Part shown: one piece after another, positions 28,568-37,469 of the stretch
Layout: each line of letters opens with the position of its first letter
Position numbering within the stretch: position 1 is the first letter of the stretch
DNA from: Methylotenera sp. G11
Lineage (GTDB): Bacteria; Pseudomonadota; Gammaproteobacteria; Burkholderiales; Methylophilaceae
Direction: 5' to 3'
Assembly (NCBI RefSeq): GCF_000799735.1
Contig: NZ_JUHH01000001.1
Span: forward strand, 248,001 to 312,000
DNA: 64,000 nucleotides
Translations under genes and position numbers: made by a program
The notes under the pieces: generated by a model
Told to the model about the DNA's origin: nothing
The model's input: only the letters and a program-made list of their open reading frames with translations
Database searches by the model: none

Positions 28568-29664
28568 TGCGTAGATTAAAGAGCCTTTCAGTATCAGGTT
28601 ATAAATCAATTAAAGACGATACCATCGTACTAGGTACGCTTAATGTGTTGATAGGTGGTAATGGTGTTGGTAAATCGAATTGGATTAGCGTATTTAAGTT
28701 TTTGCGCCAAATAGTAGAGGGGCGTTTACAACTCTCTGTAGGTACAAGTGGACGTAGTTTACTTTATAGAGGGGGTAAAGAAGTTAATAGTATTGGTATC
28801 AAAGCTGTTTATGAAGAGCCTGTCACTAATGGCGTACTTGAAAACAGTTATGACTTAAAACTAAATGTTACTGATGAGGATGCATTGATTTTTGCAGACG
28901 AAACTGTTTGGTTTCATCGAAAACCTCAGTACCCTCATCCTATAAGGCGACCATTAGGTTCAGGTCACAGCGAATCAAAACTATGCAAGACTAAAACAGA
29001 CATTTCCGGGTGGGTAACTGAGGATTTGGCTAGTTATCGTATATATCATTTCCACGATACTAGTGCCTCTGCGAGTATCAAGCAAATGCAGGACATAGAA
29101 GATAATAAAGTTTTATATATGGATGCCGCTAATTTGGCGCCTTATTTATATTGGATGAAGCGGCAACACCCAGATCATTTTGAGGCGATTGAAAGTGCCA
29201 TTCGCCAGATCGCACCATTTTTTGATAAATTTGAATTAAGTCCATCCAAAAATAATCCGGAAAAAATACGTTTGGAATGGCGAGAAAAAAGCTGGGAGCA
29301 GAATCTTAACCCACATTTGTTATCTGATGGTACCTTGCGTTTCATGTGCTTAGCCACATTGTTGTTGCAGCCGATGCTACCTAGAATGATTTTGTTGGAT
29401 GAACCAGAACTTGGATTGCATCCGGCTGCCATTAAACAGCTCGCGGAACTTTTGAAAGAGGCTTCGCAACAAACACAGCTTTTCGTTGCTACACAGTCTG
29501 TTACTTTAATTAATCAATTGGAATTATCAGATATTTTCGTTGCAGATAGAATAGAAGGCGCGACAAAAATACGCCAATTTACTGAACAAGATATGGTTAG
29601 CTGGATTGATAGATACTCTATTGGAGAGTTATGGGAGAAGAATTTAATAGGCGGTAAGCCTTGA
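28567..29664 (+). CDS. AAA15-type (OLD/SMC-like) ATPase, putative defence module
   Basis: 365 residues. The N-terminus [20 protein letters not shown] is typical of OLD/RecF/SMC-like single-chain ATPases. Walker A is GGNGVGKSN (Lys36), the ABC-like signature region is LLSDGTLRFMCLATLL, Walker B is MILLDEPELGLHP (Asp278, Glu279), and a late ATQSVTLINQL segment fits the H-loop region. Its gene shares one base with the ispG stop (TAATG) and overlaps the next gene by 4 bases, so the two form a coupled pair. The DNA is clearly more AT-rich than the flanking ispG and hisS. Similar ATPases paired with a TOPRIM partner occur in OLD class 4/PARIS-like anti-phage systems. Function here is inferred only. 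Confidence 0.8.
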   Translation: MRRLKSLSVSGYKSIKDDTIVLGTLNVLIGGNGVGKSNWISVFKFLRQIVEGRLQLSVGTSGRSLLYRGGKEVNSIGIKAVYEEPVTNGVLENSYDLKLNVTDEDALIFADETVWFHRKPQYPHPIRRPLGSGHSESKLCKTKTDISGWVTEDLASYRIYHFHDTSASASIKQMQDIEDNKVLYMDAANLAPYLYWMKRQHPDHFEAIESAIRQIAPFFDKFELSPSKNNPEKIRLEWREKSWEQNLNPHLLSDGTLRFMCLATLLLQPMLPRMILLDEPELGLHPAAIKQLAELLKEASQQTQLFVATQSVTLINQLELSDIFVADRIEGATKIRQFTEQDMVSWIDRYSIGELWEKNLIGGKP

Positions 29665-30311
29665 AGCGTATTTTGATTTTGGTTGAAGGTGAAACGGAGT
29701 ATGAGTTTATCTCCAGAGTTCTTGCTCCTTATTTACTGGAAAAATTGATTGTACTTACACCTACTATTGTTGAAACAAAAAAAGTAATTGGTGGTGCTTC
29801 CCACAAAGGTGGAGGAGATTTTTCTAAAATTAAAGCCGATATTCTCGATTTACTCAATGATAGCAATGCTGTAGCAGTTACAACTTTGTTTGATTTTTAT
29901 GGCTTCCCGAAAATTCAAGGAGTAGAAGATTCTGTTTATGTTGATATAACACAATTAGAGAAAGCGATAGAAAATCAAATAAATCATCGTCGATTCAAAC
30001 CTTATTTGCAACGCCATGAATTCGAGGCTTTTTTGTTTATTGATCCAGAATTAACGGCAAAATCTGCATTCAAAAGTGAGTCAGTGACTAGGTTAAGGCA
30101 GCATCGCGATGAATTTGATCATGTAGAAGAAATCAATCTTGATATTACAACTGCACCTTCTAAAAGACTAATTGCAACTATCGGCAAGTATAATAAACCA
30201 AGAATAGGTGCCGCTGTAACTCAGGAACTGGGCGTTTTAAGACTTGTTAGGGAATGCCCAAAATTTGCAATTTGGGTTAATTGGATGAGTTCTTTTTCTA
30301 CTAATCTTTAA
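29661..30311 (+). CDS. DUF4276-family protein (TOPRIM-like), partner of the ATPase
   Basis: 216 residues from a TTG start at 29661 that overlaps the upstream TGA. It opens with a TOPRIM-like acidic strand-loop, RILILVEGETEYEF (Glu9), has a second acidic site in TTLFDFYGFP (Asp78) and the DUF4276 signature RHEFEAFLFIDPE at about 119-131. A further conserved stretch TAPSKRLIATIGKYNKPRIG lies near the C-terminus. The fold assignment is from motifs, not structure. As partner of an AAA15 ATPase it may be the effector nuclease or toxin. Strong AT bias and lack of any link to its neighbours suggest horizontal transfer. Confidence 0.75.
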   Translation: MKRILILVEGETEYEFISRVLAPYLLEKLIVLTPTIVETKKVIGGASHKGGGDFSKIKADILDLLNDSNAVAVTTLFDFYGFPKIQGVEDSVYVDITQLEKAIENQINHRRFKPYLQRHEFEAFLFIDPELTAKSAFKSESVTRLRQHRDEFDHVEEINLDITTAPSKRLIATIGKYNKPRIGAAVTQELGVLRLVRECPKFAIWVNWMSSFSTNL

Positions 30312-30334
30312 AAAACAGAAAAAATATAAAGTTA

Positions 30335-31636
30335 ATGAGCAATAAAATTCAAAGTAACGCTAAGTTTCAAAGCATCAAGGGCTTCTACGACATACTGCCT
30401 GAAGCAACCCCATTATGGTTCAAGCTGGAAGACACGGCACGCCGGGTCCTTGCGCAATATGGCTATAAAAACATCCGCATGCCGCTGGTGGAGCCAACCG
30501 AGCTCTATGTACGCAGTGTAGGCGAGCATACCGATATTGTAGAAAAGGAAATGTATGCGTGGGAAGACGCGCTTAACGGCGACAAGCTGGCACTGCGCCC
30601 TGAAGGGACGGCAGGTTGCGTGCGAGCCGTGGTCGAGCATAACCTGACTTACAATGGCCCGCAGCGCTTGTGGTACAGCGGCCCTATGTTCCGTCACGAG
30701 AATGTGCAGAAAGGCCGCCAGCGCCAGTTTCACCAGATCGGTGTTGAGGCCTTCGGTTTTGATACGCCGGAGGTGGATGCCGAGCAGATCGTTCTGCTGG
30801 CAAGGCTCTGGCGTGAGCTGGGTATCCAGGATGTGGAGCTTCAGATCAACAGCATCGGCGATGCGCATGAGCGGGCTGAATACCGCAATGTGCTGATTGC
30901 CTATTTTGAACAGCATGCAGACCTGCTGGATGAAGATGCTAAACGCCGGCTGCATAGCAATCCGCTGCGCATTCTGGATACTAAAAATCCGCGCATGCAG
31001 GCGATGTGTGAAGCTGCGCCAAAACTCATAGATTGCCTGGGTGATGAAACCCGTGCACATTTTGATGGTCTGTGCAAAAGATTAACCGAGGCAGGGGTGG
31101 CCTACAAGATCAACCCGCGCCTGGTACGTGGCCTGGATTACTACAATCGCACCGTTTTTGAATGGGTCACTACGAAGCTTGGCGCGCAGGGCACGATAGC
31201 CGGCGGTGGCCGCTATGACACGCTGGTGGAACGCCTGGGCGGCAGCGCAACGTCAGCCTGCGGTTTTGGCATTGGCCTGGAGCGCGTGTTTTTGCTGATG
31301 CAGGAATATGGCGTTACGGCGATAGATGCGCCTGATGTTTACCTGGTGAATGTAGGGGAACTGGCAGAGTCTGCCGCGTTTGCAATTGCCGAGCGGTTGC
31401 GTCATGCAAATGTGGAGGTTGTCCTGCACGCCGGTGGCGGCAGTTTTAAATCGCAGATGAAAAAAGCCGATAGAAGCCAGGCAAGATATGCCTTGATTTT
31501 AGGCGATGACGAAGTGAATACGCAGCAGGTGACATTAAAGCCTATGCAGTCTGAAGCGCAGCCTGACAGCAAGCCAGAGCAGGTGCAGTGCAGCGTTGAG
31601 CAAGCCATAGCGCTGATATTGGCAAGCAGAGCTTAA
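30335..31636 (+). CDS. hisS: Histidyl-tRNA synthetase
   Basis: 433 residues of a class II synthetase charging tRNA-His. Motif 2 region is LWYSGPMFRHENVQKGRQRQ, preceded by RPEGTAGCVRAVVEHNL; the histidine-specific loops are LVRGLDYYNRTVFEW and IAGGGRYDTLVERLGG; the C-terminal domain binds the anticodon. hisS normally follows ispG directly. Here 1.77 kb of foreign DNA lies between, and the leader of hisS (AAAATATAAAGTTA) has no clear ribosome site. Confidence 0.95.
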   Translation: MSNKIQSNAKFQSIKGFYDILPEATPLWFKLEDTARRVLAQYGYKNIRMPLVEPTELYVRSVGEHTDIVEKEMYAWEDALNGDKLALRPEGTAGCVRAVVEHNLTYNGPQRLWYSGPMFRHENVQKGRQRQFHQIGVEAFGFDTPEVDAEQIVLLARLWRELGIQDVELQINSIGDAHERAEYRNVLIAYFEQHADLLDEDAKRRLHSNPLRILDTKNPRMQAMCEAAPKLIDCLGDETRAHFDGLCKRLTEAGVAYKINPRLVRGLDYYNRTVFEWVTTKLGAQGTIAGGGRYDTLVERLGGSATSACGFGIGLERVFLLMQEYGVTAIDAPDVYLVNVGELAESAAFAIAERLRHANVEVVLHAGGGSFKSQMKKADRSQARYALILGDDEVNTQQVTLKPMQSEAQPDSKPEQVQCSVEQAIALILASRA

Positions 31637-31698
31637 AGTTTTATCAATTTTGAAGTTTTCTTTGAATCTTGGTAACGTAAGTTTTACATATCAATTGG

Positions 31699-32619
31699 AT
31701 GAATATGGCGGTCGACTTACAAACTGATCATTCTGCAAAATCGCGGCCCTTGCTGCAGATCGAGCATCTCAGCATCTCATCCAAAAAAATGCCGGATCGT
31801 TTGCTGGTGAATGATGTCAGTTTCAGCATCGAAATCGGGAAGACCACATGCGTGGTTGGTGAGTCGGGCAGCGGCAAGAGCCTGACGGCTCTGGCGATCA
31901 TGGGTTTGTTATCCAGACAGTTACAGCTTAATGGCGGTAAGGTTCTATTTAATGATATTGATAAAGGCGTTGTCGATCTGACCAGGCTGGATGATGAAAG
32001 CCTGCGTAAACTGCGTGGCGATAAAATCGCCATGATTTTCCAGGAGCCGATGACTTCACTGAACCCGGTGCTGACGGTAGGCTATCAGATCGGGGAGAGC
32101 CTCACGACGCACCTTGGCCTTAAAGGTGAGCGCTTGAAAAACAAGATTGCCGGTCTTCTTGATATGGTCGGCATTCCGCCCGAGCGTGCAAACAGTTATC
32201 CTGATGAGTTATCCGGAGGGCAGCGTCAGCGCGTGATGATTGCAATGAGCATTGCATGCGAACCCAGCCTGCTGATCGCCGATGAGCCGACTACGGCGCT
32301 GGATGTGACGGTGCAGGCACAAATCCTCAAATTACTGAGTGACCTTAAAAGCCGCATGAATATGGGTATGCTGTTTATTACCCATGATTTTGGGGTGGTG
32401 GCCGATATTGCCGATAATGTCGTGGTCATGTTCAGGGGGCAGATCGTCGAAGCCGGAACCAGGGAGCAGGTGCTGGGTACGCCGCAGCACCCCTATACCA
32501 AAGCTTTATTGGCGTGCGTGCCGGACGCCGAAGGCACCAAGCAGTTAAGACCGATTGATTATGCATGGCTGGCTGATGAAGGCAAAGAAGTTGCAGCCAC
32601 GGGAGTGGTGCATGGATGA
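31699..32619 (+). CDS. Oligopeptide/dipeptide ABC transporter ATPase (OppD/DppD-like)
   Basis: 306 residues with Walker A GESGSGKSLT, Q-loop IFQEPMTSLNPVLTVGYQ, signature LSGGQRQRVMIAMSIA and Walker B LLIADEPTTALDVTVQ, plus the C-terminal extension GTPQHPYTKALLACVPD that is typical of Opp/Dpp ATPases. It should energise uptake of peptides or similar solutes together with the ATPase encoded next to it. No permease or binding-protein gene is in the window, and the pair interrupts the conserved hisS-yfgM order. Confidence 0.87.
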   Translation: MNMAVDLQTDHSAKSRPLLQIEHLSISSKKMPDRLLVNDVSFSIEIGKTTCVVGESGSGKSLTALAIMGLLSRQLQLNGGKVLFNDIDKGVVDLTRLDDESLRKLRGDKIAMIFQEPMTSLNPVLTVGYQIGESLTTHLGLKGERLKNKIAGLLDMVGIPPERANSYPDELSGGQRQRVMIAMSIACEPSLLIADEPTTALDVTVQAQILKLLSDLKSRMNMGMLFITHDFGVVADIADNVVVMFRGQIVEAGTREQVLGTPQHPYTKALLACVPDAEGTKQLRPIDYAWLADEGKEVAATGVVHG

Positions 32620-33415
32620 AAATATCCTGATAGCGAAGAACCTGGTTAAAACTTACACGCAGCGAAGCGGCAGGTTTGGCTTTGGTTCTACGCAAGTAAA
32701 AGCCTTAAATGACGTCAGTATCAGCCTGAGTGCAGGCAAGACGCTTGCGGTAGTCGGTGAATCTGGCAGCGGTAAATCCACGCTGGCGCGTTGTCTGTTA
32801 CAATTGCAACCCTTGGATAGCGGAGAGGTGTTGTTTCAAGGCCAGGATCTAGCCAGATTGCAGCCATCTGCATTGAGGGAAATGCGTAAAAACCTGCAAA
32901 TGGTGTTTCAGGATCCGTTTGCCTCGCTTAACCCGCGGATGCGCGTGGGTGAGATCGTCGGCGAAGGTTTGCTGATACATGATATTGGCAATGCTGCGGA
33001 ACAGCAGAAAAAAGTGCTTGCTATGCTGAAGCGTGTTGGCCTGACTGAAGCCGATATGCAGAAATATCCGCATGAGTTTTCTGGCGGGCAGCGGCAGCGT
33101 ATCGGTATTGCCCGGGCTTTGGTATTGCAGCCGCAGGTGGTCGTATGCGATGAACCTGTTTCTGCACTGGATGTATCGATACAGGCGCAGATTTTACTGT
33201 TGTTAAAGGAATTGCAGCAGGAAATGGCGTTAAGCTACATTTTTATCAGCCACGATCTGCGTGTAGTTCGGCACATTGCGGATGACATGGTGGTGATGTA
33301 TCGCGGCCAGGTTGTAGAGCAGGGTGCGGTGGCAGATATTTATGTACGGCCTGCACATGCTTATACGCAGAACCTGCTGGCGGCGATCCCCGGCAAAAGA
33401 GTGGTCAGCGGATAA
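32612..33415 (+). CDS. Oligopeptide/dipeptide ABC transporter ATPase (OppF/DppF-like)
   Basis: 267 residues from the ATG at 32612, which overlaps the preceding gene by 8 bases and has GGGAG upstream; a longer frame starting at 32555 lacks support. Walker A is GESGSGKSTLARC, the Q-loop MVFQDPFASLNPRM, signature FSGGQRQRIGIARALV, Walker B VVVCDEPVSALDVSIQ, and the C-terminus has RPAHAYTQNLLAAIPG. It pairs with the OppD-like protein; both must work with membrane subunits encoded elsewhere. Confidence 0.87.
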   Translation: MDENILIAKNLVKTYTQRSGRFGFGSTQVKALNDVSISLSAGKTLAVVGESGSGKSTLARCLLQLQPLDSGEVLFQGQDLARLQPSALREMRKNLQMVFQDPFASLNPRMRVGEIVGEGLLIHDIGNAAEQQKKVLAMLKRVGLTEADMQKYPHEFSGGQRQRIGIARALVLQPQVVVCDEPVSALDVSIQAQILLLLKELQQEMALSYIFISHDLRVVRHIADDMVVMYRGQVVEQGAVADIYVRPAHAYTQNLLAAIPGKRVVSG

Positions 33416-33455
33416 TTTATACGTAACCTTAAGTGTTTGGCTTAATGTTAATTTG

Positions 33456-33481
33456 GGCGTTATTATCTTGGCGTTATTATC
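33456..33481 (+). repeat. Tandem 12-base repeat before yfgM
   Basis: GGCGTTATTATC occurs at 33456-33467 and again at 33470-33481, within the 109-base gap before the yfgM-like gene. It may belong to a promoter that serves yfgM-bamB; this is a guess. Confidence 0.35.
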
Positions 33482-33524
33482 AAAGTACAGTGCATTAAAA
33501 GATTTACATCAGATTGGAATATAA

Positions 33525-34148
33525 ATGGCATACGATTTAGAAGAACAAGAGCAGTTGGATGAATTAAAAGCTTGGTGGAAAACTTACGGAAAACTGGTCA
33601 GCAATACCGTGCTGGGCTTGGTGGTCGCTTATGCTGCATATCAGGGATGGAATATTTACCAGGGTAAGCAGTCGGTAGAGGCTTCTACCGAGTACCAGGC
33701 ACTGCAGGTGACGGATGAAAAAGACGTGAAAGCCATTCAGTCAAAAGCAGCCGTGATCATGGATAAATATTCATCTACTCCCTATGCTGGCCGCGCCGCA
33801 CTGTTTGCAGCCAAGGCAAATTACGCCAGCAATGATGCGAAAAGTGCAAAATCCCAGCTGGAATGGGCGATCAAGCATGCAAAAGAAACCTCTGTAAGCG
33901 CCATCGCGAGTTTACAGTTGGCGAATATTCTGGCTGAAGAAAAAGACTACCAGGGTGCGCTGAAACTGCTGGAAGCGGAGCATGATGCAGGTTTTGACGG
34001 TTTGTTCTCTGATCTGAAAGGCGATGTCCTGGTTGCATTGGGCAAAAAAGCCGAAGCAAAAGCTGCCTATGAGCATGCGCTGACTAAATTAGACGCTCAG
34101 GGCAAATATCATGTATTGACCCAACAAAAACTTGAGGCTTTAGGTTAA
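33525..34148 (+). CDS. YfgM-like TPR membrane protein (UPF0070)
   Basis: 207 residues. The N-terminal cytoplasmic stretch EEQEQLDELKAWWKTYGKLV and a single membrane span (TVLGLVVAYAAYQGWNIYQ) are characteristic of the YfgM family, followed by a periplasmic TPR domain (DVLVALGKKAEAKAAYEHAL). In E. coli YfgM is an ancillary factor of the SecYEG translocon working with periplasmic chaperones. It is immediately upstream of bamB, the conserved arrangement. Confidence 0.88.
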   Translation: MAYDLEEQEQLDELKAWWKTYGKLVSNTVLGLVVAYAAYQGWNIYQGKQSVEASTEYQALQVTDEKDVKAIQSKAAVIMDKYSSTPYAGRAALFAAKANYASNDAKSAKSQLEWAIKHAKETSVSAIASLQLANILAEEKDYQGALKLLEAEHDAGFDGLFSDLKGDVLVALGKKAEAKAAYEHALTKLDAQGKYHVLTQQKLEALG

Positions 34149-34151
34149 AAA

Positions 34152-35336
34152 TTGACGCAACTCATTAAAAAATCAAAATTACTGCTGCTGTTGAGCAGCC
34201 TGCTGCTGCTCGCATCGTGCGGCACGCTCTCGGATTTAAAAACCGATTTGTCTGAACGTGTGTTTGGACGTGAAGCAGCTGAGCCACCCGAGCCTCTGGC
34301 TGAGATCAAGGAAACCGCCAGCGTAAAAATGCTATGGCAGGCTAAACTTGGCGGCACCGGTATTTATGATTTTACGCCAGCGGTAGAAGCCGGCTATGCT
34401 TATGTAGCGAGTGCCGAGGGGGAATTGGCTAAGCTGGATGTGACTAACGGTGCCCAGGCTTGGCGTATCAATGTCGGCGAGAAACTGACCGGCGGAGTCG
34501 GTGCAGGCGGCAGCCTCGTTATCGTCGGTACGCAAAAAGGCTCAATCTATGCCTATGATATTTCAGGCAAGCTGCAGTGGAAATCAAAATTAAGCAGTGA
34601 GGTTTTAAGTGCGCCCAAGTATTTTGACGGGTTGGTCATTACCCGTACCGGTGATAACCGCATCTACGGCATCAATGCGAATGACGGCAGCCGCAAATGG
34701 GTTTATGACCGCACTGGCCCAGCGTTGAGCTTGCGCAGCAGTGCCGGCGTGGTGGTTGACAGCGGTGCCGTTTATGCCGGTTTCGCCGGAGGCAAGCTGG
34801 TTTCTATCCGTGCCGACAATGGCAAGATGATGTGGGAAGCCTCTGTCGCACAGCCCAAAGGCGTGACTGAAATCGAGCGTATCGCAGACATTACCAGCCT
34901 GCCGGTTGTAGATGGCCCCCTGGTATACGCGGTTGCGTACCAGGGACGCATCGCGGCTGTTGATAGAACCAACGGCCGAGTGATATGGAACCGTGATATT
35001 TCCAGCCTGTCAGGCCTGACTTTTGAGGATGGCAGGATTTTCGTATCACATGCTGCCGGGTCGGCTTATGCCCTTGATTACAGTACCGGTAAAACATTCT
35101 GGCGGCAGGGTGCGCTTAAGAACCGCCAGCTTACTGCGCCGTTAGCCATGGGGTCATTGATTGCCATTGGCGATGTTGAAGGCAATGTACATTTCCTGAG
35201 CCGCGAAGATGGCGCATTCAGTGCGCGTGTGAAAACCGGTGCTGAACAGATTTTGCCGCAGATGGTGCTAATTAATAGCAGCACACTGCTGGCACAGGCA
35301 CGCAGTGGCGGTGTTTACGCGCTGCAGATCAAATAA
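34152..35336 (+). CDS. bamB: BamB, outer-membrane protein assembly lipoprotein
   Basis: 394 residues. A lipoprotein signal ends LLLLASCGTL; the mature part is an eight-bladed PQQ-like beta-propeller, visible from repeats such as ANDGSRKWVYDRTGPALSL and RTNGRVIWNRDISSLSGLT. BamB is a periplasmic lipoprotein of the BAM complex that helps insert beta-barrel proteins. The start is a TTG at 34152, 3 bases after the yfgM stop, with AGG 7 bases upstream. bamD lies about 2 kb further along in the same window. Confidence 0.93.
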   Translation: MTQLIKKSKLLLLLSSLLLLASCGTLSDLKTDLSERVFGREAAEPPEPLAEIKETASVKMLWQAKLGGTGIYDFTPAVEAGYAYVASAEGELAKLDVTNGAQAWRINVGEKLTGGVGAGGSLVIVGTQKGSIYAYDISGKLQWKSKLSSEVLSAPKYFDGLVITRTGDNRIYGINANDGSRKWVYDRTGPALSLRSSAGVVVDSGAVYAGFAGGKLVSIRADNGKMMWEASVAQPKGVTEIERIADITSLPVVDGPLVYAVAYQGRIAAVDRTNGRVIWNRDISSLSGLTFEDGRIFVSHAAGSAYALDYSTGKTFWRQGALKNRQLTAPLAMGSLIAIGDVEGNVHFLSREDGAFSARVKTGAEQILPQMVLINSSTLLAQARSGGVYALQIK

Positions 35337-35354
35337 TCGGCAGTTGCAGCGGCG

Positions 35355-35372
35355 CAGGGTTGTTTAACCCTG
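35355..35372 (+). terminator. Hairpin after bamB
   Basis: CAGGGTT/AACCCTG stem with a GTTT loop, 18 bases beyond the bamB stop; an outer GTTGCAG/CTGCAAC pair extends it. No T-run follows, so it may be a processing or stability element. Confidence 0.4.
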
Positions 35373-35437
35373 GTCTGCCATGCAACTGCAACTCAATCAA
35401 TAACTTAGCTTGATAAGATTATTAAAGAATCATTTCA

Positions 35438-35570
35438 GGAAACGCTGATCAGCAAGGCGGGCAGGATATAAAGCGAGGCGCGGAATAGCGTAACCGGGAT
35501 GATGTATGCCTGAGGTTACGCGTGCCGTGCAGCGCAGCAATCCGCTTTTGCCTGTTTTAACAGCGTTTCT
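35438..35570. repeat. MITE-like or structured-RNA element between bamB and der
   Basis: A 130-base segment bounded by inverted ends GAAACGCTG (35439-35447) and CAGCGTTTC (35561-35569), with an internal perfect stem GCGTAACC (35488-35495)/GGTTACGC (35514-35521). There is no ORF. It fits a small non-autonomous palindromic element or a folded RNA leader upstream of der. Confidence 0.45.
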
Positions 35571-35599
35571 TTGGCTTAGGCACTAAATAGAAGGCTTTT

Positions 35600-37054
35600 A
35601 TGATACCTACCATTGTACTGGTTGGCCGACCCAATGTTGGCAAGTCAACCTTATTTAACCGACTTACAAAAAGCCGGGATGCGCTTGTCGCGGATTTTCC
35701 TGGACTCACCCGGGATCGCCACTATGGTCGTGGTGTAGGTGCAAGCCAGCCTTATCTGGTGGTAGACACCGGTGGTTTTGAACCGAATACCGATAACGGC
35801 ATTCTTAAGGAAATGGCAAAACAAACCCTGCAGGCGATCGATGAAGCCGATGCGGTTATTTTTCTCGTGGACGGGCGCCAGGGTGCTACCCCACAGGATA
35901 TGGACATCGCTAATCGCCTGCGTAAGTGTAAATGCCCGGTATTGCTGGCCGTGAATAAAACCGAAGGCATGCAGAAAGCGGTTGTCAGTGCGGACTTTCA
36001 TGAATTAGGGCTTGGTTATCCCTTATCTATCTCTTCTGCGCATGGCGAAGGCGTACGCGACATCGTTGAGCTGGCGCTGGAAAACTTCAACGTAGACGAA
36101 GATGAACCTGTCACCGATTATACCGGCGACAGGATTCCTAAAGTGGCTATTGTTGGTCGCCCTAATGTCGGGAAATCCACACTGGTGAATGCATTGCTCG
36201 GTGAAGAACGCGTGATTGCGTTTGATGAACCGGGTACCACGCGTGACTCCATTCATATCGATCTGGAAAAGAACGGCAAGCATTACACCTTGATTGATAC
36301 TGCCGGTGTGCGTAAACGTGGCCGCGTGTTTGAAGCGATTGAGAAATTCTCCGTCATTAAAACCATTCAGGCGATCGAAGAGGCCAATGTCGTGATTCTG
36401 GTTGTGGATGCACAGGAAGGCATTACCGAGCAGGATGCGCATGTGGCAGCCTATATACTGGATGCCGGCCGTGCGCTCGTGGTGGCCATCAATAAATGGG
36501 ATGGCCTCAAAGAGGATGAGCGTGACTGGATCAAGCGCGAAATTGACCGTAAATTGCAATTTCTTGATTTTGCCGAGTTTCACTATATTTCAGCGTTACG
36601 CAAGAAAGGCTTGCCTGAGCTGTTCAAATCAGTGGATATCGCCTATAAAGCCGCATTTGCAAAACTGGCAACACCGCAGCTGACGCGAGTGCTGCTTGAT
36701 GCGCTGCAGCAGCATCAGCCGCCAATCAGTAAAGGCATACGACCCAAGCTGCGCTACGCGCACCAGGGCGGCAGCAACCCGCCTATTGTCGTGATTCACG
36801 GCAGCCATGTGGATGGCGTGAAGGATGCCTACACGCGTTTTCTGGAAAAAACCTTCCGCAGGACTTTCCAGCTTTCAGGTACGCCGCTGCGTGTACAATA
36901 CAAGCAGGGTCACAATCCGTTTGCCGAAGATGAAGAAAAACGCAAGCCGGGTGAGGGTATCGTAAGCATGCGTCGCCGCAAGACTGCGCAGCGTGCCGAA
37001 CTTAAAGCCAAGAAAGATGCAGAGGAAAAAGATAGAAAAGCTAAAAAGCGTTAA
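35600..37054 (+). CDS. der: Der (EngA), tandem GTPase in 50S ribosome assembly
   Basis: 484 residues with two complete GTPase domains: G1 [13 protein letters not shown]3 DTGGFEP and G4 NKTEG in the first; G1 [13 protein letters not shown]3 DTAGVRKR and G4 NKWDG in the second; a KH-like C-terminal domain and a basic tail rich in Lys and Arg. Der is essential for maturation of the large ribosomal subunit. It is the usual last gene of the hisS-yfgM-bamB-der string. Confidence 0.95.
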   Translation: MIPTIVLVGRPNVGKSTLFNRLTKSRDALVADFPGLTRDRHYGRGVGASQPYLVVDTGGFEPNTDNGILKEMAKQTLQAIDEADAVIFLVDGRQGATPQDMDIANRLRKCKCPVLLAVNKTEGMQKAVVSADFHELGLGYPLSISSAHGEGVRDIVELALENFNVDEDEPVTDYTGDRIPKVAIVGRPNVGKSTLVNALLGEERVIAFDEPGTTRDSIHIDLEKNGKHYTLIDTAGVRKRGRVFEAIEKFSVIKTIQAIEEANVVILVVDAQEGITEQDAHVAAYILDAGRALVVAINKWDGLKEDERDWIKREIDRKLQFLDFAEFHYISALRKKGLPELFKSVDIAYKAAFAKLATPQLTRVLLDALQQHQPPISKGIRPKLRYAHQGGSNPPIVVIHGSHVDGVKDAYTRFLEKTFRRTFQLSGTPLRVQYKQGHNPFAEDEEKRKPGEGIVSMRRRKTAQRAELKAKKDAEEKDRKAKKR

Positions 37055-37092
37055 TCAAGACAGCGCTGGCAATGAGAGCCGGATGATGGCTG

Positions 37093-37425
37093 TTATCTAT
37101 TCGGGTATTGCTCAAGCTTTTTGTTTTCTTTAGGTAATTCATAAGGGTCTGCGACATAAGCAGGCCCTTTCATGATCATTACCACGATACAGCCGATTGC
37201 GGCTGCCCCGACAAAGAAAAAAATACTGAACAGTATGCCAAGGCACAGGTAGATTGTTTTCAGCTGCTCCGGATCAAGTGTCTGGTTGCCGAAATAAAGC
37301 AGTAGCATCGCAGTAACTGGTACTGCCGCACTCACCGCAAAGATTAAAGGTAATTTTCTTAGGAGAACCCATTCAATCCCTGAGGGTGTTTTAATAAATC
37401 CCGGAAGTTTATTAAAGTATCTCAT
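37093..37425 (-). CDS. Hypothetical two-span membrane protein
   Basis: 110 residues with two hydrophobic segments (LPLIFAVSAAVPVTAMLLLY and IYLCLGILFSIFFFVGAAAI, continuing to GCIVVMIM) and polar ends. I do not recognise the family. It is convergent with der and lies just downstream of bamD on the same strand, from which it may be transcribed. The opening MRYFNKLPGFIKTPSGIEWV and the ending ADPYELPKENKK suggest a conserved small protein rather than a chance frame. Confidence 0.65.
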   Translation of the reverse strand: MRYFNKLPGFIKTPSGIEWVLLRKLPLIFAVSAAVPVTAMLLLYFGNQTLDPEQLKTIYLCLGILFSIFFFVGAAAIGCIVVMIMKGPAYVADPYELPKENKKLEQYPNR

Positions 37426-37469
37426 TGATTAAATGATTGTATTTTCAATGATTAGTTCAAACCATTAGT

